From: Treponema sp.
GTDB lineage: Bacteria > Spirochaetota > Spirochaetia > Treponematales > Breznakiellaceae
Direction: 5' to 3'
Assembly (NCBI GenBank): GCA_031254385.1
Contig: JAIRUO010000115.1
Coordinates: 1 to 18,633, forward strand
DNA: 18,633 bases
Shown: positions 8,315-16,398 of the stretch, one piece after another
Position numbering within the stretch: position 1 is the first letter of the stretch
How the letters are laid out: every line of letters starts with the position of its first letter
The notes under the pieces: generated by a model
Database searches by the model: none
Seen by the model: only the letters and a program-made list of their open reading frames with translations
Told to the model about the DNA's origin: nothing
Program-made: the position numbers and the translations under genes

Positions 8315-8320
8315 CCTCTT
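8315..8320 (-). promoter_or_regulatory. Ribosome-binding site fixing the OppD-like start
   Basis: AAGAGG on the minus strand, 4 nt before the ATG at 8310 and overlapping the TAA stop of the permease gene (8321-8319). It argues for 8310 over the in-frame start at 8421 and suggests translational coupling. Confidence 0.75.
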
Positions 8321-9176
8321 AAAGATTCCCGATATCGGCATTGCGGCGGCGGAGGCCTTCGCCTAAATAATGAAAGGCCAGAACCGAAAGCATGATCATA
8401 AGCCCAGGCGCGATGGCGCACCAGGGAGCGTTAAACAGAAAGCCTTGTGATTCCGAAAGCATGCGCCCCCAGCTAGGTTCGGGTGGCTGAATGCCCAGGC
8501 CAAGGTAGCTCATGGTGGATTCCGCCAGAATTGCGTTTGAAAGGCCCAGAACCATTGCAGATAACAACGGTGGAAACAGATTGGGCAGTATGTGGACAAA
8601 GAGCATGCGCAGCCGTCTGGTTCCCATTATCCTTGCCGCCAGAATAAAATCCCTGCTCCTGTACTGGAGCGTACCGGATCGCATGACGCGGGTAAAACTC
8701 GGGACAAAGAGTATAAGCAGGGCAATTACCAACGCATTGGAATCCAGAAGGGAGACGGTAATCAGAGCCAGCAGTATGCCCGGAAAGGAACTCAGCGCGT
8801 CCATGATCCGCATGGTGATCTCGTCCCAAAGGCCGCCTATAAATCCGGCCAACATTCCCAGAACCGAACCTAAGGCGGCACTTCCGGCTACGGTGATTAT
8901 CGCAATAAGGAGCGTGTGCCTACCTCCGATCATTATGCGAAAAAAAATGTCCCTGCCAAAATTATCGGTTCCCATAAAATGAGAAAGGCCAGGTGCAATA
9001 AACCGTTCCTGGCTGTTCATCCTATTGTGATCGATTTCTGGATTAAATAAAGGCAGCAGTAGACCTGCCAGAATCAAAACGCTGATAAGAATTGCCAGAA
9101 TCAATCCGGCTTTTAAGTCTCCGGGCAATTGTTCATCGGACAAAAGTTTTCTGGCAATGGCGTTTTTTATTTTCAT
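8319..9176 (-). CDS. Peptide/nickel-type ABC importer permease, DppC-like
   Basis: A 285-residue inner-membrane permease. A cytoplasmic N-terminus precedes a first helix (about 23-45), then the family hallmark GTDNFGRDIFFR, several more helices, and the EAA loop (AARIMGTRRLRMLFVHILPN) that contacts the ATPases. ESTMSYLGLGIQPPEPSWG near the C-terminus is characteristic of DppC/OppC/NikC. The ATG overlaps the stop of the upstream permease as ATGA, with GAGGGC about 12 nt upstream. Substrate specificity cannot be read from the permease. Position in the operon (binding protein, B, C, D, F) is the classical order. Confidence 0.93.
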   Translation of the reverse strand: MKIKNAIARKLLSDEQLPGDLKAGLILAILISVLILAGLLLPLFNPEIDHNRMNSQERFIAPGLSHFMGTDNFGRDIFFRIMIGGRHTLLIAIITVAGSAALGSVLGMLAGFIGGLWDEITMRIMDALSSFPGILLALITVSLLDSNALVIALLILFVPSFTRVMRSGTLQYRSRDFILAARIMGTRRLRMLFVHILPNLFPPLLSAMVLGLSNAILAESTMSYLGLGIQPPEPSWGRMLSESQGFLFNAPWCAIAPGLMIMLSVLAFHYLGEGLRRRNADIGNL

Positions 9177-10144
9177 GATTTTAACGCGCCCTCGTGCCCT
9201 GCACCCAAGCGTATCCGGGGATCTATAAGCTGGATCGCGATGTCAACCATTGTGTTTGCCAGAATAACCACAAAGGCAATGTATACCACCAGGGTTTCTA
9301 TCATCAGATAATCGCGTGAAGTGATGGACGCAATAAGGAGGCGGCCTATGCCCGGTATCGTAAAAACCTGTTCCATGACTATGCTGCCGGAAAAAACTTC
9401 ACCTATTATCATGCCTAGAATAGTCAAGGCAGGAAGGCAGGCGTTTTTTATTATGTGCTTGTGAAGTATGCGTTTCCGATTCGCACCTTTGCTCCGGGCC
9501 GTACGGACATAATCGCAGCTCCATTCTTTGAAAATGGACGTTCTTAAAAATTTGATCAGTATAGCGGCATTAGGCAGGGCAATGGCCAGGGCAGGGAAAA
9601 TCAGATAAGCGATAAAGCCCGCAAAGCCATCGCGGTAATCCACATAAGCGCCGGGAATAAAAAGCCTAAAGATAAGGCCAAAGACCCAGATAAAAAGTAC
9701 GCCCAGGAAAAATCCAGGCATGGAAATATTTATCGCTGTCAGGGTATTAACCAGGCTGTCCAAAAGAGTCGGTTTTCTTTGCAAGGGCAAAAGAGACACG
9801 GGAATGGCGATTAGGAGTATGAAGAAAAGCGACAGCAGGGCAAGGCTGAATGTTACGGGCAGCCGATCCTGAATCATCCCGGTAATGGAAGCGCCCCTAA
9901 AGCGAGTCGAGTTTCCAAGGTTTCCGGAAAGGAATTTTCCTAGCCAGGAAAAATACTGTTCCGGTATGCTCTTGTCCAAGCCCCATTCGGCGCGGAGGCT
10001 GGCTATCTGTTCTTCTCCAGCTTCAATGCCAAGGGCCAAAAGCGCAGCGTCCCCAGGAATCAGGTGGAAAGCGCTGAAGCTTATGGCGGAAACCAGAAAA
10101 AGGGTTATAAGGGTTATGACTATCCTATTTCCGATGAAGCGCAT
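9173..10144 (-). CDS. Peptide/nickel-type ABC importer permease, DppB-like
   Basis: A 323-residue permease that pairs with the DppC-like protein to form the channel. It opens MRFIGNRIVITLITLF with a typical first helix and the family motif HLIPGD; it carries the EAA-type loop YVRTARSKGANRKRILHKHI and ends in a helix followed by IDPRIRLG. I chose the ATG at 10144. The longer frame begins at a TTG (10180) that lies inside the binding-protein gene, and the 12 extra residues (starting MIFLLFIG) do not resemble a family N-terminus. With this start the gap to the binding-protein stop is 7 bp. The ribosome-binding site is weak (GGGA about 12 nt upstream), so coupling to upstream translation is likely. 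Confidence 0.92.
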   Translation of the reverse strand: MRFIGNRIVITLITLFLVSAISFSAFHLIPGDAALLALGIEAGEEQIASLRAEWGLDKSIPEQYFSWLGKFLSGNLGNSTRFRGASITGMIQDRLPVTFSLALLSLFFILLIAIPVSLLPLQRKPTLLDSLVNTLTAINISMPGFFLGVLFIWVFGLIFRLFIPGAYVDYRDGFAGFIAYLIFPALAIALPNAAILIKFLRTSIFKEWSCDYVRTARSKGANRKRILHKHIIKNACLPALTILGMIIGEVFSGSIVMEQVFTIPGIGRLLIASITSRDYLMIETLVVYIAFVVILANTMVDIAIQLIDPRIRLGAGHEGALKS

Positions 10145-10151
10145 GTCATAA

Positions 10152-11645
10152 TTAATCCCGATAAATAGTAGAAAAATCAATCACGTAAAGAGGGTAATTT
10201 ACCGCCCCCCTAAAACCGCCGGAAAAAACCTTAAAAGCGTAAATATCCTGAATAAAAACAGCCGGAGCTTCGTCAGAAATCAGCTTCTGGGCATCTTTAT
10301 AAAGCGATATGCGGTTTGCTTCGCTGGTTTCCCTTAAGATAGAAGCGTAGAGGCTGTCGTAGCGACTATTGTTGAAGTTGAATAAATTGCCGCTGGCAGT
10401 GGACACATAACGGGAGAGGAAACTCTGCGGGGAAAGGGTATTGCCGTCAAAGGAAACAATGGTTGCCTCGAAGTTCCTGCCCCGGTAAACGTCTGTGAGC
10501 CAGGTAGCCCAATCCACCAGCCTGATGGTTGCGCGTATATTGATCCTTGCAAGCTGGTTGACTATTACCTGAGCCGTGTCAACGTGCATGGTGTAATTTG
10601 ACGGGACTTTGATCTCCATGCTAAAGCCGTTACTGTATCCCGCTTCTGCCATAAGGGCTCTGGCCCTTGTTAAATCAGCAGGGTAGGTATTCCGCAAGGC
10701 TTCATTGTAGTAAAGCTCTAAGCCAGGAATCAGGGGGCTGCCAGAAGGCTCGCCCCTGCCGTAGAAAGCGGTGTCAATTATCTCCCGGACATCCACCGCA
10801 TAATTTATCGCATGACGCACCCGTATATCGTTAAAGGGTCTGACGCTGTTGTTAAGCGCAAGCAATTGCACGGAGTTGGAATAGCCCGATAGAATGTTGT
10901 ACCTTCTTGTATCCAGCTTTTCTATTAAGTCCGCAGTAATCATCGCGCCATCCAGATTGCCCCCTTCAAGGCCGGTATATAACGCGCTGGAATCAGAGGC
11001 AAATAGCACAACCACCCTGTCTAGCCTGGGAACGCCCGGCTGCCAGTAATGGGGGTTTTTGACAAGGCTTAATTGCTGCTGGGGGAGGTGCCTTTCTATC
11101 ATAAAAGGCCCAGTGCCTATTGGGTTCCTCTCCCTATCGGCGTTATTCCTTGGAACTATTCCAAAAGTAAGGTAGGGGAGGAAGTCAGGGTCCGGCGCTC
11201 TAAGGACTATGGTTATAATTCTGTTTCCTGATAATTCTACTGTTTCGATCTGGGCAAGCCCGATGTAATTTTGCTTTCTTGCCTCATTAATGGAGAACTC
11301 GAGATCTTCAATTTGTACGAAAGAGCCGTCATGGAAACGTAGGCCCTGACGTAGGGTAAAAGTATAGCGCCGGGCATCGCTACTCATTTCAACGGACTCC
11401 GCAACTGCCGGGACAAGCCTGCCGGAAGTATCTGATTTGACTAGCCCTTCGTATACGTTGAACAGCACGCTCCGGCTGTCTGCCGTATTAGAACTGCTTA
11501 AAGGGTCTAAAGTCGCGGGTTCGGTCATAAGGCCGAATCGCAACTCGTTGCTGGTCTGCCTGACAGGTTCTTTTGATGGCATTGCGAAAAGGCTTGCGGC
11601 CATTAACATAAAAATAAACAAATTAGAGTATTTGGAGTTCATCAT
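10152..11645 (-). CDS. Family 5 extracellular solute-binding protein of the importer
   Basis: A 497-residue substrate-binding protein (SBP_bac_5 family) that delivers ligand to the importer encoded directly downstream. A signal peptide (about 1-21, ending SLFA|MP) is followed by hallmarks of the family: LMTEPATLDPL, VYEGLVK, YTFTLRQGLRFHDG, NPIGTGPFMIER, NPHYWQPG and VRHAINYAVD. The family binds peptides, nickel chelates or sugars, and no residue I can see decides which. There is no cysteine anywhere in the protein, so it cannot be the usual lipoprotein and is probably free in the periplasm. Two adjacent ATGs (11645, 11642) are possible starts. A strong promoter lies so close that the transcript may begin almost at the ATG. 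Confidence 0.92.
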   Translation of the reverse strand: MMNSKYSNLFIFMLMAASLFAMPSKEPVRQTSNELRFGLMTEPATLDPLSSSNTADSRSVLFNVYEGLVKSDTSGRLVPAVAESVEMSSDARRYTFTLRQGLRFHDGSFVQIEDLEFSINEARKQNYIGLAQIETVELSGNRIITIVLRAPDPDFLPYLTFGIVPRNNADRERNPIGTGPFMIERHLPQQQLSLVKNPHYWQPGVPRLDRVVVLFASDSSALYTGLEGGNLDGAMITADLIEKLDTRRYNILSGYSNSVQLLALNNSVRPFNDIRVRHAINYAVDVREIIDTAFYGRGEPSGSPLIPGLELYYNEALRNTYPADLTRARALMAEAGYSNGFSMEIKVPSNYTMHVDTAQVIVNQLARINIRATIRLVDWATWLTDVYRGRNFEATIVSFDGNTLSPQSFLSRYVSTASGNLFNFNNSRYDSLYASILRETSEANRISLYKDAQKLISDEAPAVFIQDIYAFKVFSGGFRGAVNYPLYVIDFSTIYRD

Positions 11646-11651
11646 ACCTAG

Positions 11652-11680
11652 AGTATAACGATTTGCCGTTCCTCTTTCAA
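11652..11680 (-). promoter_or_regulatory. Sigma70-type promoter of the ABC importer operon
   Basis: Minus strand: TTGAAA (11680-11675), exactly 17 bp, then TATACT (11657-11652). Both boxes match the consensus at five of six positions. Transcription would start about 7 bases after the -10 box, at or next to the first ATG (11645), implying a leaderless or nearly leaderless mRNA. It separates the importer from the upstream kinase; the 102-bp gap has no terminator-like hairpin, so read-through from the kinase gene is also possible. Confidence 0.65.
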
Positions 11681-11747
11681 TTCTGTTTTGTTGGAATTTG
11701 AAATTATTAACAATAAATTAATGGTTTATAGGCTCATATCCAGTAAA

Positions 11748-14700
11748 TTATTTCAAACCTATCAGCTTAAATGTTATTTCCATCAGTTTATCGGCATTAA
11801 TGGGTTTTGCAAGATGATAATTCATGCCGTTTGCAATAGCCTTGTCAATATCTTCTCTGAAAGCAAGGGCAGTAAGGGCTACAATGGGCACTGTTTTGGC
11901 ATCGGATCGATCAAGTAACCTTATGGCTTTTGTAGCGTCATAACCGTTCATTACCGGCATCTGAATATCCATATAGATAATGTCGTAGTAATTCTCATCA
12001 GACAGGGAAAAACTCATTACCGCAGTCGCGCCATTGGAGGCTTCTTCGAACTCAATACCTGTACTATGAAGCAGATCAATTATGACGGTGCGGTTAATCT
12101 CCACATCATCCACAAGAAGTGCTCGCTTTCCCTTTAGGATATCCCTTAGATCTTCAATGTAAATTTCCTCTCTTCCCTTTTCCTCGGTTTCCTGCAATGC
12201 AAGGGTAAAACTGAATTCGCTCCCTTCGCCTAATTTGCTTTTTACTTTTATTTCACTGCCATAAAGCTGTATAATGCTGCGGCTGATTGCAAGTCCAAGG
12301 CCAGTACCTCCGTAAGTATGGGTTATAGCCTTGTCAGCCTGCTGAAATGAAGTAAAAAGATTATCCAGCGCGTCTTCTGCAATGCCAATACCTGTATCCA
12401 GAACCGCAAAATCAATAAGGGCCTTTCCGTCAATACATTCTCTCCGTTTGACGGTGAATGTTACTCTTCCGTTTTGGGGGGTAAATTTTACCGCATTGCT
12501 CAGTAAGTTTATCAAGACCTGCCGTAGCCGCAGGGAGTCTCCGATGTAAGACATATTTTCGGGAATATCGAAACTAGTTTCAAAGACAATATCACCTTCG
12601 TCACAGCGGAACTTTATAATAGATGCTACGGCATAAACAAGTATATTCAAATTCATTTCTTCCATGGATAGTTCTATTTTTCCGGCTTCGATCTTGGAAA
12701 TATCAAGGATGTCGTTGAGCAGTCCCAATAAATGATGCGATGATGTTTCTATCTGCCTGACGTTCTTCAAAACATCTTCAATGACTATGTTTTTATTGCT
12801 GAGTTTATTCTTTACTATTCCGGCCATTCCGATAACGGCGTTCAGAGGTGTACGGATTTCATGACTCATGCGGGCCAGAAAATTCCTCTTCTGTTCATTG
12901 GCCAGATTTGCCTCTATTATTGCTGTTTTTAGGGCTTTTTGCTGTTCCATAAACTCTGTTACATTGTTGGAAGTAATGATATAGCCTATATTTTTGCCGT
13001 TTTTGTCGGTCAGGTAGCTTGCCTCGCCTTTCAGATAACGCTGCTGATCGGCAAGGTGTAGAACCTGGGTCTCTTTGCCTTCATGCAGGGCCGCTATTGG
13101 ATCGTACTCGGTATTTGCTGGGTATATGCTTATTTCCGAATAGTTTTTCCCCAATGTTTCTTTCAAACTATTTCCGATTGCGGCAAGGGATGCTTCATTC
13201 GCGTAAATTATGCGCAAATCCATTGTGGTAATAACCAGAGGGCCGCGGTCAGCTTCGACCAGGCTGTCTGCCATTTCGTCAAAGGAATCAGCCAGGACTC
13301 CGATTTCGTCCTTAACCCTAGCATTAAACCTGAAATGCCGTTCGCCAGCGCGGAACCGCGCAATGCCTCTTACAAGGTTTGTGATGCTGGATGTAAAAGT
13401 ATTTGCTATCCAGATGGCGATAAGCACTACCAGAATAATCATGAACCCTGCCGATAGCACCAACATTCCGGTAGTATTGACAAGATTTGACCTAATCATA
13501 TAGTTGGTTTCGGTAACGGTTGAATTCAGGTCTTGGTTAGTCTGGCTGATAATAGCCAGCAGCTTCTGTTCTGTTTCCAGGGCAGGGCGTTGGAAATCTT
13601 CCAGGCCAGCGCCTATTGCCACAAAACCGAAACCCCGTTTGGTCTTGCCGTAATTGCCCGTGTAGTAGGGAATGGTTGCAGCGGTATTCGGTTTCCAGAT
13701 GCCGCTCCAGAGTATAAGGAAGGAACCGGAACCGCCCTCTTTGGTCAAATCGAACCAGCCGGTACACTGAGGAGCGTTATTCAGATAACGGCCATCAAGG
13801 CCCACGAGGCCCAAAGCGGTAAGTTCCGGCGCAGGGATTTTGTTCCTTGACTGGGCATCGAAGACAGGCACATTTTTGATAAATTCAGTATAGGGCAGCC
13901 CTGAGGCCTGCCATTGATTGTAGATCTGATCCTCCAGCCAGGGTATTTGCGGCTCGCCGGTTTCTGGGTTAAAGCCCACGATGGAATGATGCCGGGGGTG
14001 CGCAATGCTGCGGCACAGGTAGTCCCAGATAAAGGCGTAGTTTCCCTCATAAGCGCTGGGCATTTCAACATACTGTTCTTCCATTGGCGTTATGCGATCA
14101 ACAAATTCCATAATGTGATCATGATCCAGCGCCAGGGTAACGTAGCCTGTTATGCGTCCGTTCCGCACTACGGGCGTGGCCCAGCGTATAATGCCTTTAA
14201 AGCGTATGCCGTTAGGGTTTTCCCTTCCCGCATACGCTTCTTCTTCTGGCGCGTATTCCAGATTCTGCGCTGCAGCATTTGCCGGGGTATACATGCCGAT
14301 TAAGCGAGAACCCACATACGCGCCGATAACATCGGAAACGTAGATTTCACCGGACTTAAGGTTTCTTAATTCTTCAAAATAGGTCTCGGCCTTGATGTAT
14401 GTATTAAGCCGGTTTGATACGTTTTTCCGCTGGCTGTCCATTTGATCAGAAGTAGTAATCTTGATAATTTCATTTCCTGCCATATCAATATATGTCATTT
14501 CCAGATACAGGGGCCGTTCTTCTGTTTCCCACAGTTCTAGCGGACGGTTACGGTAATTCGTATCATTCTCGCTGTTAGTTGATGGAGAATAAACGCCTAT
14601 GGCAAGGGGTTCTGCAGGAATCCATGAATTACCGTCAGGGGCCAGTATCCATTCCCGCTGCTTTACAAGAGAACCGTTTTTGTGATCAAGAAAATGTCGG

Positions 14701-15086
14701 TATGCGGCTTCGCTTGGTTCTAGCCCTGCGACATAGAGTATATCATCATCACGCTGGTATAGAAAATTCGCAATGCTGCTAGCAATATCAGTGCTGGTTC
14801 GTTCAAGTCTAATAATGGCAGAATCATTGAGGGCCAGTACCGAATCTTCCACCGAAATATCGCCCAAATTTGTAAGCGCATCATTGGCTTTGTTTTTTAG
14901 CTCTTCGGCGCGCTGGTTCAGTTCTTCTGCCAAGTATCGGAACTGTCCCCAGGCGATAAGGGTTAACAGCACCAGGGGAATGACCTTTATGACCACAAAA
15001 ATAATGATGAGCTTGGCTCTGATGCCAAAGCCCCTTGCGGTCAGAAACCCTCCAATGGCTGATTCGATCCGGCGTAATGGATTCAC
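11748..15086 (-). CDS. Hybrid sensor histidine kinase with large Cache-type sensor
   Basis: A 1112-residue membrane kinase. The start is GTG at 15086, one base after the stop of the upstream remnant and without a clear ribosome-binding site. Order: TM1 (about 25-46), a very large periplasmic sensor (47-534) with Cache-like segments, TM2 (about 535-560), HAMP (about 560-612), PAS (about 615-725), HisKA with His742 in SHEIRTPLN, HATPase with LINLLSNAVKF, DTGIGI and GGTGLGL, and receiver with D993/D994, phospho-acceptor D1040 in MDIQMPVMNG, and K1094. There is no C-terminal Hpt, unlike the other kinase in the window, so a separate Hpt protein would be needed to complete a relay. It reads toward the importer operon and ends 102 bp before it, so it may sense the imported solute; that is inference. 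No response regulator gene is nearby. Confidence 0.92.
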   Translation of the reverse strand: MNPLRRIESAIGGFLTARGFGIRAKLIIIFVVIKVIPLVLLTLIAWGQFRYLAEELNQRAEELKNKANDALTNLGDISVEDSVLALNDSAIIRLERTSTDIASSIANFLYQRDDDILYVAGLEPSEAAYRHFLDHKNGSLVKQREWILAPDGNSWIPAEPLAIGVYSPSTNSENDTNYRNRPLELWETEERPLYLEMTYIDMAGNEIIKITTSDQMDSQRKNVSNRLNTYIKAETYFEELRNLKSGEIYVSDVIGAYVGSRLIGMYTPANAAAQNLEYAPEEEAYAGRENPNGIRFKGIIRWATPVVRNGRITGYVTLALDHDHIMEFVDRITPMEEQYVEMPSAYEGNYAFIWDYLCRSIAHPRHHSIVGFNPETGEPQIPWLEDQIYNQWQASGLPYTEFIKNVPVFDAQSRNKIPAPELTALGLVGLDGRYLNNAPQCTGWFDLTKEGGSGSFLILWSGIWKPNTAATIPYYTGNYGKTKRGFGFVAIGAGLEDFQRPALETEQKLLAIISQTNQDLNSTVTETNYMIRSNLVNTTGMLVLSAGFMIILVVLIAIWIANTFTSSITNLVRGIARFRAGERHFRFNARVKDEIGVLADSFDEMADSLVEADRGPLVITTMDLRIIYANEASLAAIGNSLKETLGKNYSEISIYPANTEYDPIAALHEGKETQVLHLADQQRYLKGEASYLTDKNGKNIGYIITSNNVTEFMEQQKALKTAIIEANLANEQKRNFLARMSHEIRTPLNAVIGMAGIVKNKLSNKNIVIEDVLKNVRQIETSSHHLLGLLNDILDISKIEAGKIELSMEEMNLNILVYAVASIIKFRCDEGDIVFETSFDIPENMSYIGDSLRLRQVLINLLSNAVKFTPQNGRVTFTVKRRECIDGKALIDFAVLDTGIGIAEDALDNLFTSFQQADKAITHTYGGTGLGLAISRSIIQLYGSEIKVKSKLGEGSEFSFTLALQETEEKGREEIYIEDLRDILKGKRALLVDDVEINRTVIIDLLHSTGIEFEEASNGATAVMSFSLSDENYYDIIYMDIQMPVMNGYDATKAIRLLDRSDAKTVPIVALTALAFREDIDKAIANGMNYHLAKPINADKLMEITFKLIGLK

Positions 15087-15087
15087 T

Positions 15088-15339
15088 CTATTGTCCGCTC
15101 ACACAGTCAACACTTCCGAACATCAGGTTCTGCTCCAGCGTTTTTTCCAGCTCTTTTGCGGATTTTATAGAACCATCGATGTTCTTGTACGGGAATTTTG
15201 TGGAGAGTACATACCGATCCCGCTCAATGCCTTTCAAACCTTGTCCAAATTTTGCCATGCCAAGACGGGAATGGCCTCCCGCGCCCAGCCCTGCTTCGGT
15301 AACCTCAAGTTTAGTACGCCAAAATATATTTTTTTCCAT
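15088..15339 (-). pseudogene. Aldo/keto reductase remnant with internal deletion
   Basis: An 83-codon open frame whose two halves match separate parts of NAD(P)-dependent aldo/keto reductases. Residues 8-28 (LEVTEAGLGAGGHSRLGMAK) match the first strands; residues 34-70 (GLKGIERDRYVLSTKFPYKN, then a DGSIKSAKELEKTLEQNL segment) match the region around the catalytic Lys of the STK motif. The roughly 35 residues expected between them, including the catalytic Asp and Tyr of the DTAEAYG-type motif, are missing, and so is everything after EQNL (about 200 or more residues of the barrel). It has no ribosome-binding site and is squeezed between genes with 2- and 1-bp gaps. It cannot form a TIM barrel, so I call it a decayed fragment. 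The identification is from memory of the family. Confidence 0.65.
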
Positions 15340-15341
15340 TT

Positions 15342-16205
15342 TTATGGAAGTGATTTTATTGTTTCTATATCAAGACCGGTATCTTCGACAATCTCCGCAA
15401 GCGGACGGCCACGCTCCTTCAGCTTCTGGGCAATTTCAATTTGCGTTTTTTCAATTCCTTTTTCAATTCCTTTTTCAATTCCTTTTTCATGTGCCGTATT
15501 AATACCGGTGGTCCAATCGGATAACGCCATTTCGCGCATATGATATGCGCGCAGAACCTCTTTGTCCTGCGATACGAAATTTAGTCTGTCATAGATCTTA
15601 TTGATTGCCTCGTCCATTCTTATTACCTCCTGTAATATTTTTTCAGGTGTGGTTATATCAAAAAACGTGAGCCACCTTTCAAGCGGCTTGTTTATAATAT
15701 CCTTACTTTTCAATTTTCGGAATTTTACCATGTTAATGAAATGTATTTCTAGCACGTCCGTCAGCAGGTAATCATGATGATCGTCTTCCCACAGATGAAA
15801 ACAAGTATGAAAATCGTCCAGCTTAATATTGTCAAAATTAACAATATTTATGGTTATTACTTTGGGCAAATCTTTATAATCGTCTCCAGCGGATATGCCC
15901 TTGGTAAACTCGCGCCCCCAGTGCAGAAGCGTCCGTTTTTCCATGTTATGCAAATCTCTAAGCTGAACCTCAATGTTAATTTTTTCACCAGTGTCAGTCT
16001 CCGCCCGGACATCAAGGATGCTGGTTTTTTCCCCGATAACATCTGCGGTAAATGTCTTATTTTCCAGAATTTTAATTAATTTTATGGGTTTTTTGCTTTT
16101 TGAGCCCAAGACGGCATTTAAGAAGGCCAGACATTGTCCCTCGTCGCCTTCCTCGCCCATTAGTTTTAGAAAAAGATAGTCATTTAATGGATTGAGTCGT
16201 TCCAT
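15342..16205 (-). CDS. Rpn-family recombination-promoting nuclease / PD-(D/E)XK transposase-like protein
   Basis: A 287-residue protein. MERLNPLNDYLFLKLMGEEG is the typical opening of this family (PDDEXK_2), which is why I start at 16205 rather than at the GTG at 16310; an ATG at 16217 is also possible. The nuclease core shows D65 (ILDVRAETD) and E79-x-Q81 (INIEVQ), the usual PD-(D/E)XK residues. Relatives promote RecA-independent recombination and act as DNA endonucleases; many copies are typical of Treponema genomes. The C-terminal third carries a GIEK tandem repeat, then KERGRPLAEIVEDTGLD, a common tail. It has no clear ribosome-binding site. It lies in a tight run with the aldo/keto reductase remnant and the kinase (2- and 1-bp gaps), so it may be transcribed with them. 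Confidence 0.88.
   Translation of the reverse strand: MERLNPLNDYLFLKLMGEEGDEGQCLAFLNAVLGSKSKKPIKLIKILENKTFTADVIGEKTSILDVRAETDTGEKINIEVQLRDLHNMEKRTLLHWGREFTKGISAGDDYKDLPKVITINIVNFDNIKLDDFHTCFHLWEDDHHDYLLTDVLEIHFINMVKFRKLKSKDIINKPLERWLTFFDITTPEKILQEVIRMDEAINKIYDRLNFVSQDKEVLRAYHMREMALSDWTTGINTAHEKGIEKGIEKGIEKTQIEIAQKLKERGRPLAEIVEDTGLDIETIKSLP
15452..15487 (-). repeat. 12-bp tandem repeat encoding GIEK in the Rpn protein
   Basis: Three exact copies of caattccttttt (plus strand) at 15452, 15464 and 15476 encode consecutive Gly-Ile-Glu-Lys units. Because the unit is 12 bp, slippage would change the length of this helical linker by four residues without breaking the frame. Confidence 0.85.
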
Positions 16206-16322
16206 GTCAATAATCATACTATAGAAAATGGGAGGTGAAAAGTACACGAATTTGCCCTGCTGCGGATTTATGGATAGAGAAAAGCCATGAAATTGCGTAG
16301 CGATCATCACGTTTGATGAAAT

Positions 16323-16384
16323 TTTTACTTGACTTATTGTACTAATACACTTACTATTGTACTGGATGAATAGTACAAGTAAAA
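16323..16384. repeat. Repeat-rich palindromic region between the Rpn and SagB-type genes
   Basis: TTTTACTTG (16323-16331) is an exact inverted copy of CAAGTAAAA (16376-16384). Inside lie TTGTACT at 16337 and 16357, in the same orientation and 20 bp apart, and its inverse AGTACAA at 16372-16378. The inverse can pair with either direct copy, giving mutually exclusive hairpins. On the minus strand the TTGTACT copies create two TACAAT -10-like boxes, but neither has a good -35 box. No U-tract follows, so it is not a standard terminator. The rest of the 16206-16398 gap shows only a TATAGT -10-like box (16223-16218) just before the Rpn start. Confidence 0.55.
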
Positions 16385-16398
16385 CTCAGAGGTAAAGG

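Noticed and set aside
8311..8421. N-terminal extension of the OppD-like ATPase
   Set aside because: Arg/Pro-rich residues overlapping the permease gene; a ribosome-binding site and family alignment support 8310.
14773..15543. 256-codon plus-strand open frame crossing three minus-strand genes
   Set aside because: Composition is Ser/Phe-rich shadow sequence, including the antisense of the GIEK repeats (SIPFSIPFSIPF); the minus-strand genes have clear domain matches.
16206..16310. 35-residue N-terminal extension of the Rpn protein from a GTG start
   Set aside because: Family proteins begin at or near MERLNPLNDYLF; the extension has no ribosome-binding site.
16329..16357. Plus-strand promoter-like pair TTGACT-17-TACTAT
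   Set aside because: No plus-strand gene follows, and the -10 box matches the consensus at only four of six positions; it would only make RNA antisense to the SagB-type gene.
16323..16384. CRISPR-like array from the spaced TTGTACT repeats
   Set aside because: The repeats are only 7 bp, one copy is inverted and there are no regular spacers or cas genes.
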